Positions 7,430 to 16,500 of a DNA stretch of 64,000 nucleotides are shown piece after piece. Made by a program: the position numbers and the translations under genes. The notes below the pieces were generated by a model that searched no databases, was not told where the DNA came from, and saw only the letters and a list, made by a program, of their open reading frames with translations. The stretch lies in contig NZ_CP032099.1 of the NCBI RefSeq assembly GCF_003544835.1, forward strand, positions 372,001 through 436,000, read 5' to 3'. Within the stretch, counting starts at the first letter, position 1. Each line of letters starts with the position of its first letter. The stretch is from Aliarcobacter skirrowii CCUG 10374. Its GTDB lineage: Bacteria; Campylobacterota; Campylobacteria; Campylobacterales; Arcobacteraceae.

Positions 7430-10300
7430 TCAAATTCCCTCCACAATTTTAATCTCATCAGGAGTTAAATCGTAAAGTTTATAAACCATTTGGTCGATTT
7501 CTTTATCTGTAATATTGATTTGATTTTGGATTTCTAGGACTTCTTTTTTATCATTTTCAAAAAGTCTTTGCCACTCGTTTTTAAAATTTCTCTCTTCTAA
7601 TTTATCAGCAAATTTTAATTTTTTTGCTTTTGCATACTCTTTTACAAAATCATCAAAATCTAACTCTTCAAATTTTTGTAGCTTTGTAGGGACTTTTTCA
7701 AGATTTAGTTCGTTTATAAAATTTTGTTTTAGCTCTTGTAGTTTTTTATTTAATTCAAGCATTAAATCAGCTTTTTGAATAAATGGTTCTTGTTCATAGG
7801 TATAAACAATTGGTAATTCTTCAATAGTTGATTTATTAATTGCTAAATAACCTCCTGCTAAATGTTTATCTTTAAATTCTATATTTAGATAATAAGTCAA
7901 AAACTTAGAATTTAATAAAGAAAGTAAAAATTTTGGGTTAAAATTTTTAAAATCATATATACCATATATTCCAACTCCTAAGGCAGTTGGATTCTCAATA
8001 TAAACTGCTTCAATCCTTTTAGTCATTCCAGCAATAATAATTTTTGGTTTATTCCAAAAATCAAATTTAGATTTAGCAATTATATCTTCATCAAATTTTA
8101 TATAAGGATTTTTATACACATTTTTCATATATGGAACATTTTGTTCTAAAATTATATATGGGTCAACCGTTCCACTAACAATAAATTTCACTCCTTTTTT
8201 ATCTTCATTAATCAATGGAATTATTTTTTGAGCTTCAAATCCAGTAGTTCCTGAATTTAATAAAATATCAAAATCTTTAATAGTTCTATATCTTTTAAAT
8301 ATATTTTCTGTTTTTCTAAATTGCTGTAAATTTTCTAAATCTTCAATATTAGAAATTTCATATTGTCTTGTTTCATTATTATTTATAACTTTTTCACCAA
8401 TAGTAATTATAGGATATACACCTACATTCTGAAATATAGGCAATTTTGAAATATTTATAATTGTATGTAAAGAATTTGATTTTAAATAGTCAAGTGAAAC
8501 TTTTGAATATTCTGATATTAAAAGCTTATTTGGAATTATCCATCCATATAATCCATTATCCTTTATTAAATCAAATCCTTGTAAAAGAAATGGTAAATAT
8601 AAATCATAAGCACCACTTAACAAAGGATATTTAATAGAAATTTGTAATCTTTGTTCTTTGTCCATATTTCTTGCATTTACATAAGGCGGATTTCCAATAA
8701 CCACATCAAAACTATTTTCACTAAATGGCATATTTAAAAGTGAGTTTGCACAAACTATCTTGTCTGCTAGTTTTGTAAGTGCTCTTCCTCTTTTTGCAGT
8801 TCGTAGCCACAAACTTAGCTTTGCTATCTCCACGGCATCTTCATTTATATCCACACCATAAAGATTGTGTTCCAAAATCTCCTCTTCTACCATATATGAA
8901 GCAAACAAATCGCCCATCAAAGCTAAGTCATTTTGTAGATTTTTGTGTTCATTTATCAAATATTCCAAAGCTTGATTTAAAAAAGCTCCACTTCCACAAG
9001 CTGGGTCTAGGATTTTTAGATTTAGAAGCCAGTTTTTATACTCTTGCAAGTTATCTTTTGTTTGTTGCTCTTGTTTTGTTAGTTTTTTTGGGTTTGATGG
9101 GATTAAAATCCCATTTCCGATTAAGAGTTCTTTTCTTTTCTCACTACACATTTTTCCTAAAGTATTTTCTACAATATATCTTGTGATATATTCAGGTGTA
9201 TAAAATACACCATCTTTTTTTCTTTTTGATTTTGTTTTATCAAAGTTTACATTATCTATATTTGCTTGAAGCTCTTCAAGGTCTGTAAGACTCTGCTCAA
9301 AAATATGTCCCAAAATATTTACAGATATTTCACTTGCAAAATCGTAGTTAGATAAAATAGGAAGATGAGATTTTAAAACAGCATCATCAATAATCAAATC
9401 ATCAAGAGTTTTATCCTCTGCAAAGAGTCCACCGTTGTAGTGTGGAATATTTAATTTATCATTTCCTTTATTTATTGCATCAAAATATATTTTAAAATAG
9501 TGATATAGACTAAAACCATGTATATCTTGATTGTGTTTTTCTATAATCTCATTTATCGTATTTATATTTATAAGTCTTCTATCCTCTGCAAATAGCATAA
9601 AAACAACTCTATCGCAAAGTTTTTGAGTGAGTCTTAGAAGTGTTTGTTTATCAATAGTTGGATTATTTTTTACAATATTTTCAAAAAGAAGTGTTCTAAA
9701 GTTTGAAAAATCTTTATACAACTGTTTTGAGATATTTTGCTCAAAGCTGTTTGATTTCTCTTTTAGTTTTAAAGGAATATCATCTTTTATACTCTCATAA
9801 GAGATTAAAAGATGAAGCTTTTTAAACTCTTCATAATTTAGAGTAAAAAGATTAAACTTCTCATAAGCTGTCTTTTTATCTACATAAAATCTTAGCTCAT
9901 CAAAGTTTGAGATTATTATATATTTTGAGTTTGAGTGCGAAGCGTGATAGTTAAATGCTTGAGTCTCTATTTTGTCAAGATTTTTTGTATCTTGTCCTTT
10001 TAACTCAATTACTCCTACAACTTTTTCATCTACATAAATCACTCCATCTGCTTTTTTGCCATCTGTTTCGTTTTTCTTTTCTCTCTCAAGATTAAAAGAT
10101 TTTGGATTTGTCATATCAAGAGTATAGCCTAAGCAGTTTTCAAAAATATCTACCAAAAAACCATCTTGATACTTCTCCTCTTTTACTGTTTTTATATATT
10201 CAACTTTTGCTAAAAACTTTTGAAATGAAGCCCAACGAAGAGCAATTAAACTCTCATCTTGATTAATACTTTTTAAAACTGTTTTTTGAAACATTGACAA
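7430..10300 (-). CDS. Type IIG restriction-modification enzyme (Eco57I-like DNA methylase)
   Basis: The 956-residue single-chain enzyme should both cut DNA and methylate adenine. The N-terminus has a nuclease-like site in 'KKADGVIYVDEKVVGVIELK' (Asp, then Glu-x-Lys, near residues 80-98). A helical linker follows. The methylase has the AdoMet loop 'ILDPACGSGAFLNQALEYL' near residue 435 and the N6-adenine motif NPPY at 537-540 in 'VIGNPPYVNARNM'. The C-terminal ~300 residues with 'YDFKNFNPKFLLSLLNSKFL' resemble a TaqI-like recognition domain. TTG at 10300 is preferred because AAGGGGA is 7 bases upstream; the ATG two codons later is the alternative. It sits between an EEP-fold gene and a coupled unknown gene. 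The recognition site cannot be predicted. Confidence 0.88.
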   Translation of the reverse strand: MSMFQKTVLKSINQDESLIALRWASFQKFLAKVEYIKTVKEEKYQDGFLVDIFENCLGYTLDMTNPKSFNLEREKKNETDGKKADGVIYVDEKVVGVIELKGQDTKNLDKIETQAFNYHASHSNSKYIIISNFDELRFYVDKKTAYEKFNLFTLNYEEFKKLHLLISYESIKDDIPLKLKEKSNSFEQNISKQLYKDFSNFRTLLFENIVKNNPTIDKQTLLRLTQKLCDRVVFMLFAEDRRLININTINEIIEKHNQDIHGFSLYHYFKIYFDAINKGNDKLNIPHYNGGLFAEDKTLDDLIIDDAVLKSHLPILSNYDFASEISVNILGHIFEQSLTDLEELQANIDNVNFDKTKSKRKKDGVFYTPEYITRYIVENTLGKMCSEKRKELLIGNGILIPSNPKKLTKQEQQTKDNLQEYKNWLLNLKILDPACGSGAFLNQALEYLINEHKNLQNDLALMGDLFASYMVEEEILEHNLYGVDINEDAVEIAKLSLWLRTAKRGRALTKLADKIVCANSLLNMPFSENSFDVVIGNPPYVNARNMDKEQRLQISIKYPLLSGAYDLYLPFLLQGFDLIKDNGLYGWIIPNKLLISEYSKVSLDYLKSNSLHTIINISKLPIFQNVGVYPIITIGEKVINNNETRQYEISNIEDLENLQQFRKTENIFKRYRTIKDFDILLNSGTTGFEAQKIIPLINEDKKGVKFIVSGTVDPYIILEQNVPYMKNVYKNPYIKFDEDIIAKSKFDFWNKPKIIIAGMTKRIEAVYIENPTALGVGIYGIYDFKNFNPKFLLSLLNSKFLTYYLNIEFKDKHLAGGYLAINKSTIEELPIVYTYEQEPFIQKADLMLELNKKLQELKQNFINELNLEKVPTKLQKFEELDFDDFVKEYAKAKKLKFADKLEERNFKNEWQRLFENDKKEVLEIQNQINITDKEIDQMVYKLYDLTPDEIKIVEGI

Positions 10301-10333
10301 TTTTTTATCCCCTTGATTTTTTAATTTCTATAT

Positions 10334-11320
10334 TTAAACTTCTATTTCACAAACCACTTGTGCATGGTCACTTGTTTTTAAACTTCCATTTTGATTCTTT
10401 TGTAAATGCTCATCAAAAACTTTAAAATCTTTGATTTTATCTTTTAAAAATCTATTTACAAAAATAAAATCAAGAGTGTTTCCTTTACCTATAAAATAGC
10501 TTGTTGGTGTTCTTTTAAAACCTTTGAACTCTGGATGAGGATTATAAACTTTTTTTAAAGCAAAATCATAGCTATCAAACAAAACTAAATCATCTTTTAA
10601 AAGCTCTTTTATATAAAACCTTCTGTTTGTAAGTGCATCAATAGTTATTGAATGCTCTCTATCGTTTAAATCACAAAGCAAAATAGATGCACTTTTTTGT
10701 TTTTTAATATCAAAGTGAAGAGTTTTTGCCTCATTAAGGCGTTGTTTTAGTGAAAGAGAGTAGTTGTTTTTTAAAGCAATATCAAGTTTGCTTTTTTTCT
10801 CTTCAAGTGTTGAATCTTTTGTAAATCTATACTCAAACTCATTTAATCTATTTGATTTTAAATGAGCTACATAAACAACAATTTCTAAATCATTATCAAG
10901 TTTTATAGATGCTTTTATAGGCTCTCTTGAAAAAGAGAAACTATCTTTTGTCTCTACTTTTTCTATATTTTTAATTGGAAATTTACTAGCTAATGCTACT
11001 GTTGTAGATTTGAAAACTTGGTTTTTCTCTTCTAGTTTAGGAGTTTGAACTACTACAAAATCTTTGAATCTAAGCTCCAAACACAACTCTTTTAACTCAT
11101 CTTGCGAAAAAACCTCTTGAAAACCTACAATATCGCAATCCATTTTTAGAAGTTGTTTTTTTATCCAAGATTTTTTCTCTTCCCAATCACTTTTTGTAAA
11201 TCTATCTTTTTTTGTATAAAAAGAGTAGTTATTTGAACAAAATTGAAATAGATTAAAAGTAGCAACTTTAATCAACATTATTTTAAAACCACACGATTTC
11301 TTCCAGATCTTTTTGCTCAT
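10334..11320 (-). CDS. Endonuclease/exonuclease/phosphatase (EEP) family protein
   Basis: The EEP fold is shown in order by 'IKVATFNLFQFCSNN', 'DIVGFQEVFSQDELKEL' (metal-binding Glu), 'ASILLCDLNDREHSI' (catalytic Asp/Asn) and 'SLKTSDHAQVVCEIEV' (Asp-His near the C-terminus). Members are metal-dependent nucleases or phosphodiesterases; the substrate is unknown. The ATG at 11320 has AGGAGAG 7 bases upstream. The fold itself starts only at the Met at 11278, which lies just after the stop of the overlapping 34-codon ORF and could be reached by re-initiation. The gene lies 33 bases upstream of the restriction-modification gene and is probably in its operon. Confidence 0.8.
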   Translation of the reverse strand: MSKKIWKKSCGFKIMLIKVATFNLFQFCSNNYSFYTKKDRFTKSDWEEKKSWIKKQLLKMDCDIVGFQEVFSQDELKELCLELRFKDFVVVQTPKLEEKNQVFKSTTVALASKFPIKNIEKVETKDSFSFSREPIKASIKLDNDLEIVVYVAHLKSNRLNEFEYRFTKDSTLEEKKSKLDIALKNNYSLSLKQRLNEAKTLHFDIKKQKSASILLCDLNDREHSITIDALTNRRFYIKELLKDDLVLFDSYDFALKKVYNPHPEFKGFKRTPTSYFIGKGNTLDFIFVNRFLKDKIKDFKVFDEHLQKNQNGSLKTSDHAQVVCEIEV

Positions 11321-11387
11321 CTAAATACTCTCCTGTACCAATATGCCAATCAAAAGGTTCAAAAATTTTAATATATGATAGTTTCAT
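11283..11387 (-). pseudogene. 34-codon remnant resembling the end of a Cache sensor domain
   Basis: The peptide begins MKLSYIKIFEPFDWHIGTGE and continues YLDEQKDLEEIVWF. The segment F-D-W-H-I-G-T-G-E-Y-L-D is the hallmark end of single Cache domains in membrane chemoreceptors and kinases, usually followed by a transmembrane helix that is absent here. It has an AAAGAG ribosome site and a -10 box upstream, and it overlaps the listed start of the EEP gene. The simplest reading is a leftover of a deleted sensor gene at the edge of the island. It may now act as a translated leader for the EEP gene. Confidence 0.5.
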
Positions 11388-11423
11388 TGTTTCTCTTTAT
11401 TTAATTGTTTTTTAAATCGTTTG

Positions 11424-11429
11424 ATTGTA
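11424..11429 (-). promoter_or_regulatory. Probable -10 box of the minus-strand restriction-modification operon
   Basis: On the minus strand TTTTGATACAAT fits the extended -10 pattern, with TACAAT at this position. RNA would start about 30 bases upstream of the 34-codon ORF and read into the EEP and type IIG genes. Confidence 0.4.
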
Positions 11430-11538
11430 TCAAAACAGATATTATTATTTGTTTATTGTAAGGTTTCGTTAATATAAAATTTAAGATTCATTAAAGTTGT
11501 TATGTAATAATTTCATTATCTTAAAAAAAGGATTAAAA

Positions 11539-11988
11539 ATGAGAAAAATCGTATCAAGTTTAGCTTTAGCTTCAATTTTGGTAAGTGGGCTTTATGCACA
11601 ACAAGGTGGAGCAAATTGTGATTTTAGAAAAGATAGTCAAAACTGTCCAATAAATAAAAAAGATGGTAAAAAAATGTCAAAACAACAAAGTGGTATTTTG
11701 GGAATCTTTTATGAGTTAAATTTAACAAAAGATCAAAAAACAAAGATTGATGAAATTATAAAAGATAGCAAAAAAAATCAAGAGTTTCCTTGTGATGCTT
11801 TTTCAAAAGATAGTTTTGATAAAGAGAAATTTATTAAAATTATGAAAGATAAAAGAGAGAAAAATCAAGAGTTACATGCCAATATAATAGAGAAAGCTTA
11901 TAAAGTTTTAGATTCAAAACAAAAAGAGCAGTTAAGAACTTTGCTTGATTTAAGAAAAGAGAAAATGAAACAAAGATTTGAAGATTAA
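11539..11988 (+). CDS. CpxP/Spy-like periplasmic protein
   Basis: The start ATG at 11539 has AAAGGATTAAAA upstream and gives a clean signal peptide, 'MRKIVSSLALASILVSGLYA'; an in-frame ATG 42 bases earlier has no such support. The mature ~130 residues are charged and helical. They contain 'YELNLTKDQKTKIDEIIKDS' and near the end 'YKVLDSKQKEQLRTLLDLRK', two copies of the L-T-x-x-Q-type motif typical of the Spy/CpxP family of periplasmic chaperones and stress sensors. Two Cys occur in the N-terminal part of the mature chain. The gene is 3 bases before a response-regulator gene, the usual arrangement of a CpxP-type modulator with its two-component system. Confidence 0.75.
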   Translation: MRKIVSSLALASILVSGLYAQQGGANCDFRKDSQNCPINKKDGKKMSKQQSGILGIFYELNLTKDQKTKIDEIIKDSKKNQEFPCDAFSKDSFDKEKFIKIMKDKREKNQELHANIIEKAYKVLDSKQKEQLRTLLDLRKEKMKQRFED

Positions 11989-11991
11989 ACT

Positions 11992-12672
11992 ATGATAAAA
12001 ATTGCAATGATAGAGGATGATTTAGAGTTAGCAAATGTTTTAAGTAGCTATTTAAAGCAGTTTAATATTCAAGTAGTAAATTTTGAAGAGCCATTTTTGG
12101 CTCTTTCTAGTTTAAAACTAGAAAAATTTGATTTGATAATTTTAGATTTAACACTTCCTGGTATGGATGGATTAGATGTTTGCAAAGAGCTTGTTAATAA
12201 ATTTGATATACCAATTATAATTTCAAGTGCAAGAAGTGATATTACAGATAAGGTTACTGCTTTAAAATTAGGAGCTGATGACTATTTACCAAAACCTTAT
12301 GATCCAAGAGAGTTAGAGGTTCGTATTAGAACAATTTTGCGAAGATTTAATAAATCAATACAAATAGATGAACCAAATATCAAAAAAACATTTCTTTTAA
12401 ATGAGGAGAAAAAAGAGATTACAAAAGATGGTGAGTATATTAAATTAACAGCTGCTGAGTTTGAAATATTAAGTCTGTTTATAAAAAGAGAGGGTTTTAT
12501 AGTAAGCCGTGATGATATTTTTGAAAACTCAGATGTTTTAAATAGTGATTATGAAAGTAGTGGTTCACTTGCAGTTATAATAAATAGAATTAGACATAAA
12601 ATAGAAAGCAATCCAAAAGAGCCAAAATATCTTCAAACTATTAGAGGAATGGGGTATAAATTTATACAATGA
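11992..12672 (+). CDS. OmpR-family response regulator
   Basis: The 226-residue protein has an N-terminal receiver domain with the acidic pair in 'MIEDDLELA', phospho-acceptor Asp52 in 'LIILDLTLPGMDG', the Ser of 'IIISSARSD' and Lys in 'DDYLPKPYDPREL'. A winged-helix DNA-binding domain (residues about 128-226) includes 'LTAAEFEILSLFIKREG' and 'INRIRHKIE...IRGMGYKF'. It is therefore a complete transcription factor. It lies between the CpxP-like gene and its kinase, with a 4-base ATGA overlap to the kinase. It probably controls envelope functions, including this operon. Confidence 0.92.
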   Translation: MIKIAMIEDDLELANVLSSYLKQFNIQVVNFEEPFLALSSLKLEKFDLIILDLTLPGMDGLDVCKELVNKFDIPIIISSARSDITDKVTALKLGADDYLPKPYDPRELEVRIRTILRRFNKSIQIDEPNIKKTFLLNEEKKEITKDGEYIKLTAAEFEILSLFIKREGFIVSRDDIFENSDVLNSDYESSGSLAVIINRIRHKIESNPKEPKYLQTIRGMGYKFIQ

Positions 12673-13901
12673 ATAAAGATTCAATAATATTCTCAAGCAC
12701 TTTAAACTATGTTATTACAATTTTACTTCTTGTTTTTTCATTTATATTTCTACTTACAAATGAGAACTATCTTAAAGATAAAGAGTTAATAGATAAATAT
12801 AGACCACTTTTTAAAGTAGTTGAAAAACAAAGACACAATATAGATGAAAATTTTAAAAGTTTTTTAAAAGATATGAACTATGAGTTATATTTTGATAAAG
12901 ATATAAAACCTATTTTAAAAAATAAAAATAAAAAACTTATATTTTTAAGAAATAGAGGAAAAGAGGTTTTTAAAATATTTGTAATAGATGGCAAAAACTA
13001 TCTGCTTTTTGAAAGACCAAAAGTTAGTTTTTTAATAAAAGATATTGAAAGTAGTAGTTTTTCAAATAGTTACTATCTTGTTTTTGTCTTTTTTATTCTA
13101 TTTTTTGTTTTAACTTTTTTATATATAAGAACATTAAAACAGCTTTTACCTCTTAAAATTTTAAAAGATAAGGTTATAAATCTTGGAGATGAGAAGTTTG
13201 ATTTTGAGATAAAAAGTAGTGGCAAAAATGATGAGATAACAATTTTGACAAAAGAGTTTAAAAATAGTGCAAAAAAATTAAAAAATATAAAAGAGTCAAG
13301 AAATGTATTTATACGAAATATTATGCATGAACTTAAAACTCCAATCACAAAAGGAAAAATTCTTTTACAGCTTGAACAAAATGAAGAGAATAGTGAAAAA
13401 CTAAAAATGGTTTTCAATCGTTTAGAGGCCTTAATAAATGAGTTTGCAACTATTGAAGAGTTAATATCTCAAAATAAAATTTTAGAAAAAAAGAGCTATT
13501 TTTTAGAAGATTTATTAGATGAGGCAAAAGATATTTTGATGCTTGAAGATAGTTTGGTAAAAAACTCTTACGAAAATATAAAGCTTTTTGTAAACTTTAG
13601 GCTCTTTAGTATTGCTATAAAAAATCTAATTGATAATGCAATAAAATACTCAAATAGCAAATCTCTTGAGATAAAAACTATTGGCGATGATATTTTATTT
13701 ATAAATGATGGTGAGAAGTTAAAAGGTGATTTTCAAAAATATTTAGAGCCATTTTCTATAAAAACTTCAAATGAATCTTTTGGTTTGGGACTTTATATTG
13801 TATTTAATATTTTAAAAGCAAACGGGTATAATCTGCTTTATGATTATATAGATGGTAAAAATATTTTTACTATAAAAAAGGATATAAAATTTACGACATA
13901 G
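12669..13901 (+). CDS. ArsS-family sensor histidine kinase
   Basis: The 410-residue membrane kinase has helices at about 12-30 and 137-157 around a short periplasmic loop. A HAMP-like linker follows, then the H-box 'RNIMHELKTPITKGKI' with phospho-acceptor His220. The ATPase domain has 'IKNLIDNAIKYSNSK' (N box), 'DILFINDGEKL' and 'ESFGLGLYIVFNILKANGYN' (G2 box). The HELKTPI box with Lys is characteristic of Campylobacterota ArsS-type kinases. It is the partner of the regulator it overlaps. Its last codons overlap the ATT-started flavoprotein gene. Confidence 0.9.
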   Translation: MNKDSIIFSSTLNYVITILLLVFSFIFLLTNENYLKDKELIDKYRPLFKVVEKQRHNIDENFKSFLKDMNYELYFDKDIKPILKNKNKKLIFLRNRGKEVFKIFVIDGKNYLLFERPKVSFLIKDIESSSFSNSYYLVFVFFILFFVLTFLYIRTLKQLLPLKILKDKVINLGDEKFDFEIKSSGKNDEITILTKEFKNSAKKLKNIKESRNVFIRNIMHELKTPITKGKILLQLEQNEENSEKLKMVFNRLEALINEFATIEELISQNKILEKKSYFLEDLLDEAKDILMLEDSLVKNSYENIKLFVNFRLFSIAIKNLIDNAIKYSNSKSLEIKTIGDDILFINDGEKLKGDFQKYLEPFSIKTSNESFGLGLYIVFNILKANGYNLLYDYIDGKNIFTIKKDIKFTT

Positions 13902-15037
13902 CAATAGTTGGAGCAGGTGCAAGTGGTTTGATGTTTGCTTCAAATTTAGATAAGAAAAAATTTAAAAATATTTGTTTAATAGATTCAAATGATAAAATAG
14001 GGCAAAAAATAAAAGTTTCAGGTGGGGCAAAGTGCAATATTACAAATGAGTTTGTAAGTGAAAATAACTATTTAGGAGATAGAGATTTTGCTAAAGATAT
14101 TTTAAAAAGATTTTCAAAAGATGATTTGCTTAGATTTTTGAATAAAAATCAACTCTTTCCAAAAATAAATCCAAAAATAGTAAAGGGTACATATTTTTGC
14201 AACTCTAGTCAAGATGTTATAGATATGTTTAATCTTTTAACAACTCATATAAAAAAGTTTCTCTCTACAAAGGTTTTGGATATTTCATACAATAATTTTT
14301 TTACAATAACTACAAATAAAGCTATTATTGAAGCAAAAAAAGTTGTAGTTGCTAGTGGAGGCTTATCTTACGCCTCTTTGGGGGCTTCAACTATCGCTTT
14401 TGATATTGCAAAAAAGTTTGATCATACAATAGTTGATTTAAATCCAGCACTTGTAGGTTTTACAGTTCAAAAAGAGCAGTTTTGGTTTAAAGATTTATCA
14501 GGACTTTCAATATTTGTAAATATATTTGTTGAAGATAAAAAAATAGAGGGAAATCTACTTTTTGCTCATAAAGGTTTTAGTGGACCAGCTGTTTTAAGTA
14601 GCTCTTTGTATTGGAAAAAGGGAAAAATAGCAATTGATTTTTTACCAAATATTAATATTGAAAAACTTTTAATGGGAAATAAAAATATATCAACAGCCTT
14701 GCCTTTGCCAAAAAGGTTTACTCAAGAGTTTTTAAAATCGATAAATTTAGATGATAAACCTTGTTCAAAATTAGACAAAGAGGAGATTGAGAGTTTGAAA
14801 ATATTAAAAAAATATAGTTTTGCTCCTGCTGGGAATTTTGGATATACAAAAGCAGAAGTTACAAAAGGTGGCATCTGTACAGATGAGATAGATCATAAAA
14901 CATTTGAGAGTTTAAAACAAAAAGATTTGTATTTTATAGGAGAGTGTTTGAATTTAACGGGAGAGTTGGGTGGATTTAATTTTCAAATTGTATTTTCCCA
15001 AGCTTATTTATGCGCAAAAGAGCAAAATAATTTTTAA
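13889..15037 (+). CDS. HI0933/BaiN-type NAD(P)/FAD-dependent oxidoreductase, ATT start
   Basis: The frame shows the full FAD-binding motif 'YDIAIVGAGASGLMFAS' followed by 'VSGGAKCNITNE', 'KVVVASGGLSYASLG' and a C-terminal 'YFIGECLNLTGELGGFNFQI', diagnostic of the HI0933-like flavoprotein family (382 residues here). Physiological substrates are mostly unknown. The first TTG or ATG (13928, 13931) would cut through the FAD motif, and an in-frame stop lies at 13856. Between the two, the only codon well placed after AAAAAGGATATAAA is ATT at 13889, so I annotate an ATT start. The start lies inside the kinase gene's end, implying translational coupling. A sequencing error is the alternative. Confidence 0.8.
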   Translation: MYDIAIVGAGASGLMFASNLDKKKFKNICLIDSNDKIGQKIKVSGGAKCNITNEFVSENNYLGDRDFAKDILKRFSKDDLLRFLNKNQLFPKINPKIVKGTYFCNSSQDVIDMFNLLTTHIKKFLSTKVLDISYNNFFTITTNKAIIEAKKVVVASGGLSYASLGASTIAFDIAKKFDHTIVDLNPALVGFTVQKEQFWFKDLSGLSIFVNIFVEDKKIEGNLLFAHKGFSGPAVLSSSLYWKKGKIAIDFLPNINIEKLLMGNKNISTALPLPKRFTQEFLKSINLDDKPCSKLDKEEIESLKILKKYSFAPAGNFGYTKAEVTKGGICTDEIDHKTFESLKQKDLYFIGECLNLTGELGGFNFQIVFSQAYLCAKEQNNF

Positions 15038-15054
15038 GTATATTTTAGCTACTC

Positions 15055-15067
15055 TTTAGAATTTAAT
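15055..15067 (+). promoter_or_regulatory. Probable promoter of the soluble chemoreceptor gene
   Basis: TTTAGAATTTAAT matches the local extended -10 pattern and ends 17 bases before the ATG at 15085, which has an AGGAGAAGAG ribosome site. The transcript leader would be about 10-12 bases. Confidence 0.4.
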
Positions 15068-15084
15068 AGAGCCTAGGAGAAGAG

Positions 15085-16500
15085 ATGTTTTTTAACAACA
15101 AAGAAAAAGATGAAAAAATTAAAAACTTAGAACTTGAAATAAGAGCTTTAAAAACTGAACTTATCCAAAAAGATGAGCTAGTTACAAAAGAGTTTGATAA
15201 ACTTAAAAAAGAGTTTGATAATGCACTTAATAAAAAAGATGAAGAGATTGAACTTTTTAAAAAAATATCAACACTTTCAATAGAAGAGGGAATGGCTGTA
15301 TTTGATGAAAATGATAAACTTTTCTTTGCAAATAGTGTTACTAAAACAAATTTAAGTGATTTTTCTCCTATTATTGAAGCAGTTAAAAGAGGAGAAGATA
15401 GAGTTATTTTACAAGAGTGCGAAGCTGAAGCTGTTGCTAAAAAATTCAAAAACTATACACTCGTTGCTTTGAGAAAAACATCAATTCACGACAATAAAGA
15501 GGGTGGGCTTTTAGCAAGACACAATAAAAATGTTACAAAATCTTTAAGCGATACTCAAACTACATATTTAAGTCTTTTAGAAGAGTTACAATCTATGCAA
15601 AAAGAGTCAAATGAGACAGCATATGGTTCAACAAAAGGTTTAAATCTTATTAAAGAGATAGTTTCATATACAGACAATCTTCACAGTGAAATTGAAAGCG
15701 AAAATGAAGTTGTAAATTCACTTGTTGTAAAGAGTCAAGATATAGCTTCTGTTATAAATATTATTCAAGAAATAGCTTTCCAAACAAATATTTTATCTCT
15801 TAATGCTGCTGTTGAAGCAGCAACTGCTGGTGAAGCTGGAAAAGGTTTTGCTGTTGTTGCTCAAGAGGTACGAAATCTAGCTAGTAGAAGTGCTGATGCT
15901 GCTAAACAGATAAAAGATGTTGTTACAACAATTCAGCATGAAACAGAGAAGATAAAAACTAGTTCAGATGTTGTTATAAATGTTGTAAATGAGACAAAAA
16001 CTAGAATTGATACTCTAAGTGGTTTAATGAATAATTTCCAAAAAAATTCAAATAGAGCGGTTTATGAAGTTGAGAGTATTTCAAATAAGATATTTATAAA
16101 TCTTGCAAAACTAGATCATGTTATTTATAAAAACAATCTATATCAATTGATTTTTGGAAATCCAAATAACTTTAAAGCAGTTGATCATACGCAGTGTAGA
16201 TTAGGTCAATGGTATAATACAGGACTTGGAAAACAAGAGTTTAGCTTTGTGGCTTCATATAAAGGTTTAGATAATCCTCACGCAGTTGTACACAAAGAGG
16301 CAAATATTTTAGCAAAAGAGTGTTCAGGAAATGAGATATCTTGTTCAAAAGAACTAATTGAAGAGAAGATAGAGTTAGTTGAAAATGCTAGTGAAAAAGT
16401 GTTTGTATATTTAGATAAAATTTTGGAAGAGAAAAACAATGCAGTTATGAAAGATGCTGCAACAAAATTATTTAATAAAGGAGCAAAAAATGGAAAATAG
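15085..16500 (+). CDS. Soluble methyl-accepting chemotaxis protein with CZB zinc-binding domain (TlpD-like)
   Basis: The 471 residues have no membrane helix. Residues 1-60 form a charged coiled coil, a small region to about 140 follows, and then comes the chemoreceptor signalling domain with the strongly conserved tip '[20 protein letters not shown]' and '[20 protein letters not shown]'. The C-terminus is a chemoreceptor zinc-binding (CZB) domain with His368 and Cys371 in '[16 protein letters not shown]' plus the later His pair in '[13 protein letters not shown]'. This is the architecture of Helicobacter TlpD, a cytosolic energy or oxidant-sensing receptor. Its end overlaps a CheY-like regulator, suggesting joint action on the flagellar switch or a side pathway. 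Confidence 0.9.
   Translation: MFFNNKEKDEKIKNLELEIRALKTELIQKDELVTKEFDKLKKEFDNALNKKDEEIELFKKISTLSIEEGMAVFDENDKLFFANSVTKTNLSDFSPIIEAVKRGEDRVILQECEAEAVAKKFKNYTLVALRKTSIHDNKEGGLLARHNKNVTKSLSDTQTTYLSLLEELQSMQKESNETAYGSTKGLNLIKEIVSYTDNLHSEIESENEVVNSLVVKSQDIASVINIIQEIAFQTNILSLNAAVEAATAGEAGKGFAVVAQEVRNLASRSADAAKQIKDVVTTIQHETEKIKTSSDVVINVVNETKTRIDTLSGLMNNFQKNSNRAVYEVESISNKIFINLAKLDHVIYKNNLYQLIFGNPNNFKAVDHTQCRLGQWYNTGLGKQEFSFVASYKGLDNPHAVVHKEANILAKECSGNEISCSKELIEEKIELVENASEKVFVYLDKILEEKNNAVMKDAATKLFNKGAKNGK

Noticed and set aside
8779-9186. Plus-strand ORF of 135 codons within the restriction enzyme gene
   Set aside because: It is antisense to the conserved methylase core, has Leu/His-rich composition typical of a shadow frame and no ribosome site.
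1655-11387. Prophage or transposon ends around the island
   Set aside because: I saw no integrase, transposase, tRNA gene or convincing direct or inverted repeats at the borders.
15063-15449. Minus-strand Ser-rich ORF opposite the TlpD-like receptor
   Set aside because: It is the mirror of a coiled-coil coding region; the opposite strand has clear domains and a ribosome site.
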